Source: Flavobacterium phycosphaerae
Lineage (GTDB): Bacteria; Bacteroidota; Bacteroidia; Flavobacteriales; Flavobacteriaceae
DNA: 64,000 nt
Assembly: GCF_010119235.1 (NCBI RefSeq)
Contig: NZ_JAAATZ010000001.1
Span: 1,828,501-1,892,500, forward strand
Direction: 5' to 3'
Part shown: one piece after another, positions 8,701 through 16,803 of the stretch
Position numbering within the stretch: position 1 is the stretch's first letter
Layout: the number at the start of each line of letters is the position of its first letter
Notes under the pieces: model-generated
The model's input: the letters and a program-made list of their open reading frames with translations, nothing else
Told to the model about the DNA's origin: nothing
Databases searched by the model: none
Position numbers and translations under genes: made by a program

Positions 8701-9570
8701 CTATCTTCTGCCTCCTCCTCTTTGAATACCTTTAATTGAACCTCTTTTTACAGCGGGACTTTTTATTTTGATTCTTTTTACAGGAACGGTTTTAACACTC
8801 GCTCCACGTATTTTTTCATGGACAATAGTGGTATTTTTTCGATTGCGAACTACTAAAGTTGAAGTGTGTCTTACTGCTGTATAAGAGTTTCTGGCAGCAA
8901 CCACTCTGCGACTGGCTCCCGGACGGTACCACAGTCGATGAGGAGCGCAACGAACATAGAAAATTTTATAGGCATAAGGATGCCAAGGTCTCCACCAATT
9001 TGGACGAAAACTCCAACGGTATGGCGACTTCCAAATTACATATTGAGGGGCATAAATATAACTTACACATGGCCAAAACCACACATTAACCACTAGAGAT
9101 TGAATTTCAACAACGGGTGCATTTGGCCCGCCATCTTTTAACTCTTTGAGCGTTTCTTTTTCTTCAGTAGGTTCAATAATCGTATTTTCGGCATACAAGT
9201 TATTGTCTCCTTCAATTTGAAGAACCGCCTGTGCTTCGCCTGTTTTTTCTATAGAAATCGTAGCAATATCTTGCTTTTCGGTTTCAGAAAGATACGTGCT
9301 TAAAACAAGAATATGACTATCTCCGTTTTTAATGTCATCTACATTGATATAATCAATTTCTCCATCATCGTTAAGGTCAAGATTATTGACATTGTTCTTT
9401 TTGTCATTAATGATGCGTTCAAAGTTTTTAAGCGAATTGGCTTTTTTAAACATAGCCAAAGCTCCTTCTAAACTAAAATTAACTCCGGTGTTTTCAGGAT
9501 TTTCATTCTCCTGACTGAAACTGGTTGTTGTTCCAAAAACAAGGAATAGTAAGGCAACAATTTTTTTCAT
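8701..9570 (-). CDS. Secreted protein with an EF-hand-like loop and a very basic tail
   Basis: 289 residues. Signal peptide MKKIVALLFLVFGTTTSFSQ. Residues 60-75 contain DLNDDGEIDYI, which resembles a calcium-binding loop. Residues 160-215 are rich in Trp, Tyr and Pro (VWFWPCVSYIYAPQYVIW, WSFRPNWWRPWHPY). The last 70 residues are strongly basic and end in RGGGRR. This build is seen in uncharacterised periplasmic proteins of Flavobacteriaceae. Role unknown; the aromatic and basic segments suggest surface or polymer binding. Confidence 0.75.
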   Translation of the reverse strand: MKKIVALLFLVFGTTTSFSQENENPENTGVNFSLEGALAMFKKANSLKNFERIINDKKNNVNNLDLNDDGEIDYINVDDIKNGDSHILVLSTYLSETEKQDIATISIEKTGEAQAVLQIEGDNNLYAENTIIEPTEEKETLKELKDGGPNAPVVEIQSLVVNVWFWPCVSYIYAPQYVIWKSPYRWSFRPNWWRPWHPYAYKIFYVRCAPHRLWYRPGASRRVVAARNSYTAVRHTSTLVVRNRKNTTIVHEKIRGASVKTVPVKRIKIKSPAVKRGSIKGIQRGGGRR

Positions 9571-9684
9571 AGCTTTTTAAATTTGATGCTTGGACTTTCT
9601 AACAAAGATAAGGTTTAAATGAAAAGATTTTTTTATGAATTTCACAAGAAAGGTCATTTGTTTTAGCCCAAATTAAAAATAATG

Positions 9685-9692
9685 TATCTTTG
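9685..9692 (+). promoter_or_regulatory. -7 promoter element of the aminotransferase gene
   Basis: TATCTTTG matches the Flavobacterium -7 consensus TAnnTTTG exactly; a TTTG lies 24 bp upstream at 9657-9660. It places transcription start about 12 bp before the ATG at 9711 and argues against any upstream start codon. Confidence 0.6.
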
Positions 9693-9710
9693 GGCGCAAA
9701 TGATTACCAA

Positions 9711-11195
9711 ATGATTACTACAGAAACCAAAACAGCATTAGAGCACTATTTTCAACCATTTCGTGATAATATTATTGGGATAAACCAAGAGTTTGATTCT
9801 CCTTTCGGAAAAAAGAAAATGGTATATACCGATTGGACAGCCAGTGGAAGATTGTACCGTCCGATTGAAGAAAAACTGATGAACGAATTTGGACCGTTTG
9901 TAGCCAATACACATACTGAAACTACCATTTCCGGAACGGCCATGACCATGGCGTATCATGAAGCTAAGCATATTATCAAAAAGCACGTTAATGCCAATGA
10001 AAATGATATTTTAATCAATACCGGTACCGGCATGACCGGAGTGGTGAACAAGTTTCAGCGCATTCTCGGTTTAAAAATTCCGGAAAACTTAAAAGAGTTT
10101 ACCAAAATTCCAAAAGAACTAAAACCCGTAGTGTTCATTTCTCACATGGAGCATCATTCGAACCAAACTTCATGGCTGGAAACGATTGCCGATGTAATTG
10201 TTATACCGGCAACAGAAGATGGTTTGTTCTGCCTGAATGAATTTAAAACCTTACTCGAGCAATACAACGATCGCAGTTTCAAAATAGCCTCCATAACCTC
10301 TTGTTCTAATGTAACCGGAATTAGAACTCCATATCATGAAGTTGCGAGACTAATGCATCAGCATAATGGCGTTTGTTTTGTGGATTTTGCTTGTTCAGGA
10401 CCCTATGTCGCCATTGATATGCATCCGGATGAAGAATGTTATTTAGATGCTATTTTCTTTTCACCACATAAGTTTTTGGGTGGTCCCGGAACTTCAGGCG
10501 TTTTGATTTTTAATAAAAATTTATACAAAAATAACATACCCGATTGTCCCGGGGGAGGCACCGTGAGTTGGACCAATCCATGGGGAGAACATAAATATAT
10601 AGACAATATTGAAGACAGAGAAGACGGCGGAACTCCCGGTTTTTTACAAGTTATTAAAACTGCTTTAGCCATACAGTTGAAGGAACAAATGGGCGTTGAC
10701 AATATCTTAAAAAGAGAACATGAAATTGTTGACTATATTTTTTCTGAATTGAATAACATTGAAAATCTTCACATTTTAGCAAATCAACATCAAGACCGTT
10801 TGGGTGTAATTTCGTTTTATATTGATGAGTTGCATTTTAATCTTGGCGTGAAATTACTGAACGATAAATTCGGTATCCAAACCCGTGGCGGTTGCAGCTG
10901 TGCCGGAACGTACGGTCATTATTTACTGCACGTTGATAAAGAAACTTCTAACGATTTAGTGTGCCAAATTACTTCCGGTGACTTAATCAAAAAACCGGGT
11001 TGGATCAGAATGTCAATTCATCCAACTACTACTACTGCAGAAATTCAAATGGTGTGTGAAAGCATTAAAGCTTTGGCTAAAAATCATAAAGAATGGGGCG
11101 TTGATTATGAATACAATTTCAAAACCAATGAATTTGTACATAAACAAGCTTTACAAGGTGAAAAAAATATGGTGAAAAACTGGTTCAAATTATAG
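9711..11195 (+). CDS. Class-V aminotransferase (cysteine desulfurase-like)
   Basis: 494 residues, fold-type I PLP enzyme. The cofactor lysine is in DAIFFSPHKFLGGPGTSGV near residue 260, preceded by VDFACSGPY, which carries the PLP-binding Asp. A C-terminal cysteine-rich motif, RGGCSCAGTYGHY, is reminiscent of the desulfurase active loop. It is longer than IscS/SufS (about 400) and belongs to the long, less-studied branch annotated only as aminotransferase V. The true substrate is unknown. Stands alone behind its own promoter and converges on the acyltransferase gene. Confidence 0.88.
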   Translation: MITTETKTALEHYFQPFRDNIIGINQEFDSPFGKKKMVYTDWTASGRLYRPIEEKLMNEFGPFVANTHTETTISGTAMTMAYHEAKHIIKKHVNANENDILINTGTGMTGVVNKFQRILGLKIPENLKEFTKIPKELKPVVFISHMEHHSNQTSWLETIADVIVIPATEDGLFCLNEFKTLLEQYNDRSFKIASITSCSNVTGIRTPYHEVARLMHQHNGVCFVDFACSGPYVAIDMHPDEECYLDAIFFSPHKFLGGPGTSGVLIFNKNLYKNNIPDCPGGGTVSWTNPWGEHKYIDNIEDREDGGTPGFLQVIKTALAIQLKEQMGVDNILKREHEIVDYIFSELNNIENLHILANQHQDRLGVISFYIDELHFNLGVKLLNDKFGIQTRGGCSCAGTYGHYLLHVDKETSNDLVCQITSGDLIKKPGWIRMSIHPTTTTAEIQMVCESIKALAKNHKEWGVDYEYNFKTNEFVHKQALQGEKNMVKNWFKL

Positions 11196-11235
11196 AACGA
11201 GTATTGAAACGGAACAATGTGGTAAATGTTGAAAA

Positions 11236-12108
11236 TTAATTTTTACGGTGTTTCCAGCGTTTGTGTGTCCATAAATAATATTCGGGAGCTTCGAGAATTT
11301 GCTTTTCCACCCGTTTTAAAAACTCATCCGAAATTTGATAATTGGGCACTTCTTTAGGATTTTCGGCCAAATATTCAAAAGTACCTTCATAATACCCTCG
11401 TTTTACTTTTCGGGTTTTTAGGAATATCACATTCATGTCAAATCGTTTGGCCAGCATTTCGGCTCCGGTATGAACCGGCGTTTCAACCCCCATAAACGTA
11501 GACCAATGATGCGTTTTGCTCAATTGTGGCGATTGATCGCTGGCAAAACCATACACGCCGAGATGTTTATTTTTAGCATTTTTTTCAATGATTCTAATCG
11601 TTTCCCGATTGGTGATTAAAGTCGCTTTGAATTTTGAACGAATGTCTCTAACCAATTTATCAAAATACTTATTGGCAATTTTTTTATAAATGGCAAAACC
11701 TTCAAAATTGATGATGTTGTTCATAGAAATGGCCCATTCATAAGAAGCATAGTGCGCCATCAATACCGCAATGCTTTTCTGCTTTTTTTCCAAATCCAAA
11801 TACAAATCAATATTGGTAAAAGTGTATCGCTTATCCAACTCTGCTCTTGAAATGGTCATGGTTTTTATCATTTCCAAAAACATATCACACATATGATGGT
11901 AGAATTTTTTTTCTATTTGTAAGCGTTCCACCTCAGATAAATGAGGTAAGGCGATAGCTATATTGTTGCGAACTATTTTTTTTCGATACCCAATTACGTG
12001 GTATACCAATACATAAATGCCATCTGAAAAAAGGTAAAGCAATCGAAACGGCAGTATCGAAATTAACCAAAGAATAGGGTAGAGCAGAATAAAGACAAGA
12101 AGTTGCAT
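11236..12108 (-). CDS. Lipid A biosynthesis acyltransferase family protein (LpxL/HtrB-like)
   Basis: 290 residues. N-terminal membrane anchor (LLVFILLYPILWLISILPF), then the family signature: an H-x4-[D/E]-type site in LMAHYASYEWAI, and further FASDQSPQ, GVETPVHTGAEMLAKRF and YYLWTHKRWKHR. It adds the secondary acyl chain to lipid A, or transfers acyl chains to related lipids (in Flavobacteria also proposed for ornithine or flexirubin lipids). Start taken at ATG 12108; the longer frame to 12126 would need TTG. Divergent from the rhomboid gene. Confidence 0.88.
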   Translation of the reverse strand: MQLLVFILLYPILWLISILPFRLLYLFSDGIYVLVYHVIGYRKKIVRNNIAIALPHLSEVERLQIEKKFYHHMCDMFLEMIKTMTISRAELDKRYTFTNIDLYLDLEKKQKSIAVLMAHYASYEWAISMNNIINFEGFAIYKKIANKYFDKLVRDIRSKFKATLITNRETIRIIEKNAKNKHLGVYGFASDQSPQLSKTHHWSTFMGVETPVHTGAEMLAKRFDMNVIFLKTRKVKRGYYEGTFEYLAENPKEVPNYQISDEFLKRVEKQILEAPEYYLWTHKRWKHRKN

Positions 12109-12210
12109 TCGTAAAATTTTATGCAAATATAAAGTTAAAAGTTATTTTAATCGACAGCCGTTAACAAAACCTACAAGAAGTATTATTATTTTTACGGAAA
12201 TATTTCAATT

Positions 12211-12852
12211 ATGCTCAACCTGTTTTTAATAGGCATTATTTTGGCCAACGTTCTTATCAGTCTTAAAGGATTTAACGATGAATATTTTTTTCGGAAATAC
12301 CAGTTCCATGTAGGCAGTATTAGAGCCGGAGAACAATTCAGGATGATTAGCTCTGCTTTTTTGCACGCTGATTTTTTTCATTTGGCCTTTAATATGATTG
12401 CGCTTTACTCTTTTGCACCTGTCGTGTATGAAGGTCTTGGTAATTTTACGTTTCTTTTAATCTATGTCGGTAGCCTCATTTTTGGTAGTTTACTCACTAT
12501 GGTTTTTCATGGTAATGATTATAGTTACAGAGCTGTAGGTGCTTCGGGTGCTGTTACCGGAATTATTTACTCAGCCATTTTATTATATCCGGATATGACC
12601 ATTGGTATTTTTGGAGTAATTCCTATGCCGGCGTATGTTTTCGGAATTGGGTATTTGCTGTATTCCATTTACGGAATGAAATCCAAGAGCGACAATATTG
12701 GACATACAGCCCATTTTGGCGGAGCTATTGGCGGATATGCGATCACATTGTTAAAAGAGCCTGCCTTGTTTGAATATAGTACTTTTATGGTTATCTTATT
12801 AGCCATTCCGATTGTTATTTTGTTTGTCATGGCCAAAGCCGGAAAATTATAA
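12211..12852 (+). CDS. Rhomboid-family intramembrane serine protease
   Basis: 213 residues with six membrane segments. Catalytic serine in RAVGASGAVTGII near residue 115 and catalytic histidine in GHTAHFGGAIGGY near residue 168. The conserved HADFFHLAFNMIALYSF lies in transmembrane helix 2. Cleaves membrane proteins inside the bilayer; substrate unknown. No extra N-terminal domain. Confidence 0.93.
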   Translation: MLNLFLIGIILANVLISLKGFNDEYFFRKYQFHVGSIRAGEQFRMISSAFLHADFFHLAFNMIALYSFAPVVYEGLGNFTFLLIYVGSLIFGSLLTMVFHGNDYSYRAVGASGAVTGIIYSAILLYPDMTIGIFGVIPMPAYVFGIGYLLYSIYGMKSKSDNIGHTAHFGGAIGGYAITLLKEPALFEYSTFMVILLAIPIVILFVMAKAGKL

Positions 12853-12903
12853 TTGGCACAACTTTTGAAACCTCAAAAGCATCATCATTAAAAATAATAA
12901 ATT

Positions 12904-13596
12904 ATGAAAAAAGCAGTTGTATTGGTAGCCCTAATTTTAGCTATCACCGTTCAAGCCCAAGAGCAGAAGCCTCAAGTACCGCAAATTTCGGTTACCGGAG
13001 AAGGAAAAGTAAAAATCACCCCCGATCAGGCAGTAGTAACTGTTGGATTTCAAAATTCGGGCAAAGATGCCAAAGAAGTTAAAAATCTAAACGATGAAGT
13101 GGTAGACAAAGTGATTAAATTCTTAAAAAGTAGCGGCATCCCGGCTACCGATTATAAAACGAATAATGTGAGCCTTTATAAAACTTACGACTATGACAAA
13201 AAGAAATACAACTTTCAGGCGAGTCAAACCTTGAGTATAACGTTAAAAGATTTGAAAAAATACGATACCATTATGATGGGTCTAAACGATGCCGGAGTTA
13301 ATACTATACAAGGGGTGGAATTCAAGTCGTCTAAAATGGAGGAATATGAAAAAGACGCCCGAAGAAATGCGATGTTGAATGCCAAACAAAAAGCAACTGA
13401 CTATGCTTCGGTACTTGGACAAAAAGTGGGTAAAGCTTTGCTGATTACCGATAATTCACAAGTGTATGTGCCACAGCCTATGTATAAAGGAGGAATGATG
13501 GCAATGGCTGCCGATGCAGTTCAAAGTAGAGAAACCTTGGCGGTAGGCGAGTTGGAGATTAATACCAATGTCAGTGTGACTTTCGCTTTAGAATAA
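12904..13596 (+). CDS. Periplasmic SIMPL-domain protein (DUF541)
   Basis: 230 residues with signal peptide MKKAVVLVALILAITVQAQ. It shows the SIMPL/YggE pattern: ISVTGEGKVKITPDQAVVTVGF, then DAGVNTIQGVEF, ARRNAMLNAKQKATDYASVLG and C-terminal LEINTNVSVTFAL. Members form oligomeric periplasmic or outer-membrane rings, with a suspected role in oxidative or envelope stress. Probably cotranscribed with the rhomboid gene (51 bp gap). Confidence 0.9.
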   Translation: MKKAVVLVALILAITVQAQEQKPQVPQISVTGEGKVKITPDQAVVTVGFQNSGKDAKEVKNLNDEVVDKVIKFLKSSGIPATDYKTNNVSLYKTYDYDKKKYNFQASQTLSITLKDLKKYDTIMMGLNDAGVNTIQGVEFKSSKMEEYEKDARRNAMLNAKQKATDYASVLGQKVGKALLITDNSQVYVPQPMYKGGMMAMAADAVQSRETLAVGELEINTNVSVTFALE

Positions 13597-13616
13597 AACA
13601 AGAATAAAAATTATAA

Positions 13617-13650
13617 TGAAAAAGCCTTTATGAAAATAAGGGCTTTTTTT
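13617..13650 (+). terminator. Terminator after the SIMPL gene
   Basis: Stem AAGCCTTTAT / ATAAGGGCTT with short A-rich loop, followed by TTTTTTT. Confidence 0.8.
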
Positions 13651-13664
13651 GTTTTTTAGAGGAT

Positions 13665-13785
13665 TTTGCTTCGCAACGTTCTGAAAATAGGCAGGATTAC
13701 TTTGTGATTGTGTAATTACTCTGCTTATTGCAAACAGGATTTTGCTTCGCAATATCCTGCAGAGCTACGCTCTGAAAATGAATTC
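13665..13785. repeat. Short diverged direct repeat
   Basis: GATTTTGCTTCGCAA occurs at about 13665 and 13737, each followed by TTCTGAAAA or CTCTGAAAA after a short spacer. The second copy contains an extra CCTGCAGAGCTACG. It lies immediately outside the tRNA fragment. Probably a small dispersed intergenic repeat. Confidence 0.45.
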
Positions 13786-13792
13786 AAATAAA

Positions 13793-13822
13793 AAAAACGC
13801 TCAAACAAGTTTGGCGTTTTTC
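13793..13822. terminator. Bidirectional hairpin terminator next to the tRNA fragment
   Basis: AAAACGCTCAAAC / GTTTGGCGTTTTT: near-perfect 11-12 bp stem with A and T runs on both sides. On the minus strand it lies about 20 bp after the tRNA 3' end, where a tRNA terminator would be. Confidence 0.65.
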
Positions 13823-13842
13823 TTTTTAAATTCATTTATTCG

Positions 13843-13864
13843 TGGGGAGAGCAGGATTCGAACC
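13843..13864 (-). other. tRNA 3'-end fragment, probable attachment-site scar of an integrated element
   Basis: On the minus strand this reads GGTTCGAATCCTGCTCTCCCC followed by AC: the T-loop, 3' T-stem half and 3' acceptor half of a tRNA with a GGGGAGA acceptor (tRNA-Tyr fits). The rest of the tRNA is missing: the bases to the right no longer complete the T-stem or the anticodon arm. Integrases of the tyrosine type use exactly this segment as att site, leaving one tail-only copy at the far end. The junction at 13864/13865 is therefore the probable left boundary of the element. Neither an integrase nor the intact tRNA is in the window. Confidence 0.65.
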
Positions 13865-14080
13865 AATCTGCTAACCCCTTTATTTACGGTGGTTTCAAAA
13901 ACCTTAAAAACTAGGGTCTCGATTTTGCATCTGTACTGCAAAAATCATCAAATCTTATGATGTAAATTTAAGAATTATCAGGGATGTTTCCAAACATATT
14001 TAGTGATTTCGTACCATAAATTGAACTGGTTTCCATCAGTTTCAATTGTTCGACAGTCTTTAAGCTGTTCAAGTTTTATC

Positions 14081-14281
14081 CTACACCATGCAACGCAAAA
14101 CTTCTTCTAATGGAAGTCCAGTATATCTGGAAAACTCCTCTACGGAAATATATTGATGATCTTCTTTATTGAGATGCTTCTTAATCTTCTTTAAATACAA
14201 CCGTGCCTGGGTGTATTCTTTTCCCATTATGCGTTGAACATCTTTCGGATACATGCACACTCTTGTAGTACTTGCTCCCAT
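14081..14281 (-). CDS. Small helix-turn-helix-like protein of the integrated element
   Basis: 66 residues, possibly starting at the internal Met of MYPKDVQRIMGK. The pattern YPKDVQRIMGKEYTQARLYLKKIKKHL followed by ISVEEFSRYTGLPLEEVLR resembles the small excisionase/AlpA-type or DNA-binding proteins of Bacteroidota mobile elements. After its stop another frame stays open to about 13978, with a coding-like stretch (LEQLKDCRTIETDGNQFNLW). This may be a remnant of a neighbouring gene. Confidence 0.6.
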   Translation of the reverse strand: MGASTTRVCMYPKDVQRIMGKEYTQARLYLKKIKKHLNKEDHQYISVEEFSRYTGLPLEEVLRCMV

Positions 14282-14543
14282 TTCAACAATTGATACTTTA
14301 TGTATGCCTTTGGTATGGGGTTACCATACTCAAACACCATAGTACAAAACTATAAAATTTCAGGAAATCGCCATTAATTATTATTGGCGGTTATGGTCGA
14401 ATATTGGTGGGTTTTGATTGCAAGCCTTTGAAATGTCCTGCTATTACTGGAAACTTTGTGTAAATCATTCGAAAATTAGTTGCAACAATTCTGAAAAATG
14501 AGGGAGTAACAAAACGAAATTATTAATCAAAGTTTTAGAAATT

Positions 14544-15305
14544 ATGGCAAGACAGAAAGGCATAATTAAACTGAAAGGTACTATCGGAGGTATTACCTTT
14601 TACAAGACTTCGCAAGACGGGCACCTCGCCCGCGAGAAAGGAGGTATCGAAAAAAGTAGGATAGAAAGTGATCCTGCGTTTCAAAGAACACGTGAGAACG
14701 GTTCGGAGTTTGGAAGGGCTGGGAAGTCGGGAAAATTGCTTCGGACTGCACTAAGAGCTCTACTATTGAATTCTGCCGACGGTAGAATGGTTAGCAGACT
14801 AACCCGTGAAATGGTAAAAGTGATTCAGGCTGATTTAGTCAGTGAGCGTGGTTTGAGAAATGTGATTGACGGAGAGGCGGAATTACTTGTTGGATTTGAA
14901 TTCAACATCCGGGGTAAATTGGGTACAAGCCTTTATGCTCCCTTTACCAGTGCAATTGATCGCGCCACAGGAGAGATAACAGTGGATATTCCATCGTTTA
15001 TTCCGGTTAACATGATTGCAGCGCCGTCGGGAACCACTCACTTTAAGATTATTTCGGGAGGTGCCGAAATTGACTTCGAGGCAGAGACATTTATTGCGGA
15101 CACTTCGGAAACTGCAATATTGCCATGGGACGCTACGGCAACCGCGGCAATCGCTCAGACCAATCAGGTTACGGCGGCGAGCACCAAACCTTTATTCCTT
15201 GCCTTGGGAATTGAGTTTTATCAGGAAGTCAATGGTCAGATGTATCCACTTAAAAACGGTGCATTCAACCCGTTGTCAATTTCAAAAGTTGACAGTGGTG
15301 TTTAA
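14544..15305 (+). CDS. Conserved protein of unknown function found in Bacteroidota accessory loci
   Basis: 253 residues, no signal peptide. N-terminal signature MARQKGIIKLKGTIGGITFY, then a basic helical region (FQRTRENGSEFGRAGKSGKL, LTREMVKVIQADL) and a beta-rich C-terminal half ending in VNGQMYPLKNGAFNPLSI. I recognise the sequence type as widespread in Flavobacteria and related groups, always without a function. First gene of a plus-strand set (14544-16762) that includes a secreted Gly/Asp-rich repeat protein and two tiny membrane proteins. Confidence 0.8.
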   Translation: MARQKGIIKLKGTIGGITFYKTSQDGHLAREKGGIEKSRIESDPAFQRTRENGSEFGRAGKSGKLLRTALRALLLNSADGRMVSRLTREMVKVIQADLVSERGLRNVIDGEAELLVGFEFNIRGKLGTSLYAPFTSAIDRATGEITVDIPSFIPVNMIAAPSGTTHFKIISGGAEIDFEAETFIADTSETAILPWDATATAAIAQTNQVTAASTKPLFLALGIEFYQEVNGQMYPLKNGAFNPLSISKVDSGV

Positions 15306-15329
15306 CGGTTATTTGTAGCCAAAAGTAAA

Positions 15330-15352
15330 AATCCTAAAACGTTTTTTAGGTC
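15330..15352 (+). terminator. Hairpin between the first and second gene of the unknown operon
   Basis: CCTAAAAC / GTTTTTTAGG dyad. It could terminate or attenuate transcription between 15305 and 15430. Followed at once by the palindrome at 15371-15382. Confidence 0.5.
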
Positions 15353-15370
15353 AGTTGTAAATCGGTAACA

Positions 15371-15382
15371 GGTGGGCCCACC
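15371..15382. promoter_or_regulatory. Perfect 12-bp palindrome before the repeat-protein gene
   Basis: GGTGGGCCCACC, a very GC-rich perfect palindrome in AT-rich surroundings, flanked by CGG / CCG, 47 bp upstream of the ATG at 15430. Candidate operator or RNA hairpin controlling the secreted repeat protein. Confidence 0.45.
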
Positions 15383-15429
15383 GTCCGATAACTGGAATTT
15401 AATCAATATCAATTTTAATTTTTATTATC

Positions 15430-16371
15430 ATGAAAACAAATTTCATATCAAATTTGAAACACTGTGCGTTTCTTGCTCTCGCCTTTTTAGGCGCATTTGT
15501 TGGCTATTCACAGTCAACGCAAAATCCATCAATTGGTGGTAGTAAAACTCCAAGTACAGATCCGTTCGGAGATTTCCTTTTAAATATTGGCGGTAGTCAA
15601 GGTACACCTCGTGATACAAGCGGTGGAATGATTGTACTTTCACTCGACAATAAAACCAACTACATATTTACATATCCCAACGAAATTGGCGGTAGAAATA
15701 CAGGAGGCCGCGGTACTTCCAGTGATACAGGGCAGTTTGACGATGACGATTTTGATCTATACGATACTGGTGGTGGAAAAAGTAGCGATGGAGGATTAGG
15801 AGGTCTTTACGGATTTATCGAAATTGGAGTAAATGGTTCTAGTGGTGGCGGAAAGGGAACTTCATCTGACACTGGACAGGTAAATGATGATTTTGATCCT
15901 CACTATATCGGTGGACGTGGTACAAATACTGGAACTGGAACAGGAGAGTTTTTATCCTATGAAATTGGTGGAAAAAATACTCCGGGTGATCTTGGTCCAG
16001 GAAGTTTAGGAAGCAATCCGTTTGATGATTCAGATGATGATACAGGCGGTCGTGTTATAGATATTCGCAGTGGCGACCTTGCCGTTTTATCTTTGGAATA
16101 CATTCCAGGACAGGTTTGCACATTTGGCACCGGCGCACGTAATTCTGGAGGTGGATTGCTAAGCAATCAGAACGCCGATATCGGAGGCGGAAAGAGTTCA
16201 GACACGGGATCAGGTTTGAGGACCGTTGCCGATACAGGAGGTCGAAATGGAGGTACGGGCACGTCAACCAGTGGTGATTATGGAAATGATGATGATACGG
16301 GCGGTCGCAATTCTATGGGAACTACTGCTGAATCCTACGAATTATTTTCGTGGGACAACCTGCCCAATTAA
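15430..16371 (+). CDS. Secreted Gly/Ser/Asp-rich repeat protein
   Basis: 313 residues. Signal peptide (CAFLALAFLGAFVGYSQ, cleaved about residue 28). The rest is built of irregular repeats around the core GG[RKS]-x-[TS]-S-[SD]-D-T-G, for example GGRGTSSDTGQ, GGGKGTSSDTGQ, GGGKSSDTG and DDDTGGR. Asp-rich spacers (FDDDDFDLYDTG, FDDSDDDTGG) could bind calcium. Only one cysteine, no T9SS sorting domain. No family recognised. It sits directly before two small membrane proteins in the same direction, suggesting a common function such as an exported structural or surface polymer. Confidence 0.7.
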   Translation: MKTNFISNLKHCAFLALAFLGAFVGYSQSTQNPSIGGSKTPSTDPFGDFLLNIGGSQGTPRDTSGGMIVLSLDNKTNYIFTYPNEIGGRNTGGRGTSSDTGQFDDDDFDLYDTGGGKSSDGGLGGLYGFIEIGVNGSSGGGKGTSSDTGQVNDDFDPHYIGGRGTNTGTGTGEFLSYEIGGKNTPGDLGPGSLGSNPFDDSDDDTGGRVIDIRSGDLAVLSLEYIPGQVCTFGTGARNSGGGLLSNQNADIGGGKSSDTGSGLRTVADTGGRNGGTGTSTSGDYGNDDDTGGRNSMGTTAESYELFSWDNLPN

Positions 16372-16380
16372 GTTTGTGTC

Positions 16381-16599
16381 ATGAAACTTGTTAGCAGAGC
16401 GAAAGCTCCCACTCCGAAATTTTTTAAAGTACTTCGAAATGTTGGCTTGGTATTGGCAGCCGTTGGTGGAACAATCCTGACTGCACCTGTAGCTTTACCA
16501 GTTTTAGTAACCTCAGTTGGTGGTTATTTGGTTGTAGCGGGTGGTGTTGCCTCGGCAGTAAGTCAGTTAACGACAATCAATGACAATGTCAACAGATAA
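16381..16599 (+). CDS. Small two-helix membrane protein
   Basis: 72 residues: basic N-terminus (VSRAKAPTPKFFKVLRNV), then two closely spaced hydrophobic stretches rich in Gly/Ala/Val (LVLAAVGGTILTA, LPVLVTSVGGYLVVAGGVA). Small-residue-rich helical hairpins of this kind are seen in holin-like and pore-forming peptides. Starts 9 bp after the repeat protein and overlaps the next gene by 20 bp, so it is translationally coupled. Confidence 0.65.
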   Translation: MKLVSRAKAPTPKFFKVLRNVGLVLAAVGGTILTAPVALPVLVTSVGGYLVVAGGVASAVSQLTTINDNVNR

Positions 16600-16762
16600 C
16601 CATACCGCAGTAGGAACCGCCGGAGGGACATTTTTGAGCGTATTGCCAAATATCCAGTCGGTAGATATTGTGAAAACAATACTTTTAGCCTCTATTGGAG
16701 CAGTCGTCAGTTTTACAATTTCATTAATCCTCAAGTGTATTGTTAAAAAGCACAAAAAATAA
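16580..16762 (+). CDS. Small membrane protein, holin-like
   Basis: 60 residues: polar N-terminus (MTMSTDNHTAVGTAGGTF), one strong membrane helix (IVKTILLASIGAVVSFTISLIL) and a short basic tail (KCIVKKHKK). Topology N-out/C-in is expected from the charges. Overlap with the previous gene and the terminator directly behind it mark it as the last gene of the operon. It could be a small holin or a membrane anchor. Confidence 0.65.
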   Translation: MTMSTDNHTAVGTAGGTFLSVLPNIQSVDIVKTILLASIGAVVSFTISLILKCIVKKHKK

Positions 16763-16772
16763 ATAAAATAGG

Positions 16773-16800
16773 AAGCCAAGTCGCAAGACCTGGCTTTTTT
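16773..16800 (+). terminator. Terminator between converging operons
   Basis: AAGCCAAGTC / GACCTGGCTT stem with GCAA loop, followed by TTTT; lies between the holin-like gene and the PcfJ-like gene. Confidence 0.8.
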
Positions 16801-16803
16801 AGT

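Noticed and set aside
13742..13960. Plus-strand frame running through the tRNA fragment
   Set aside because: It spans a terminator hairpin and a tRNA tail; the product has no coding character.
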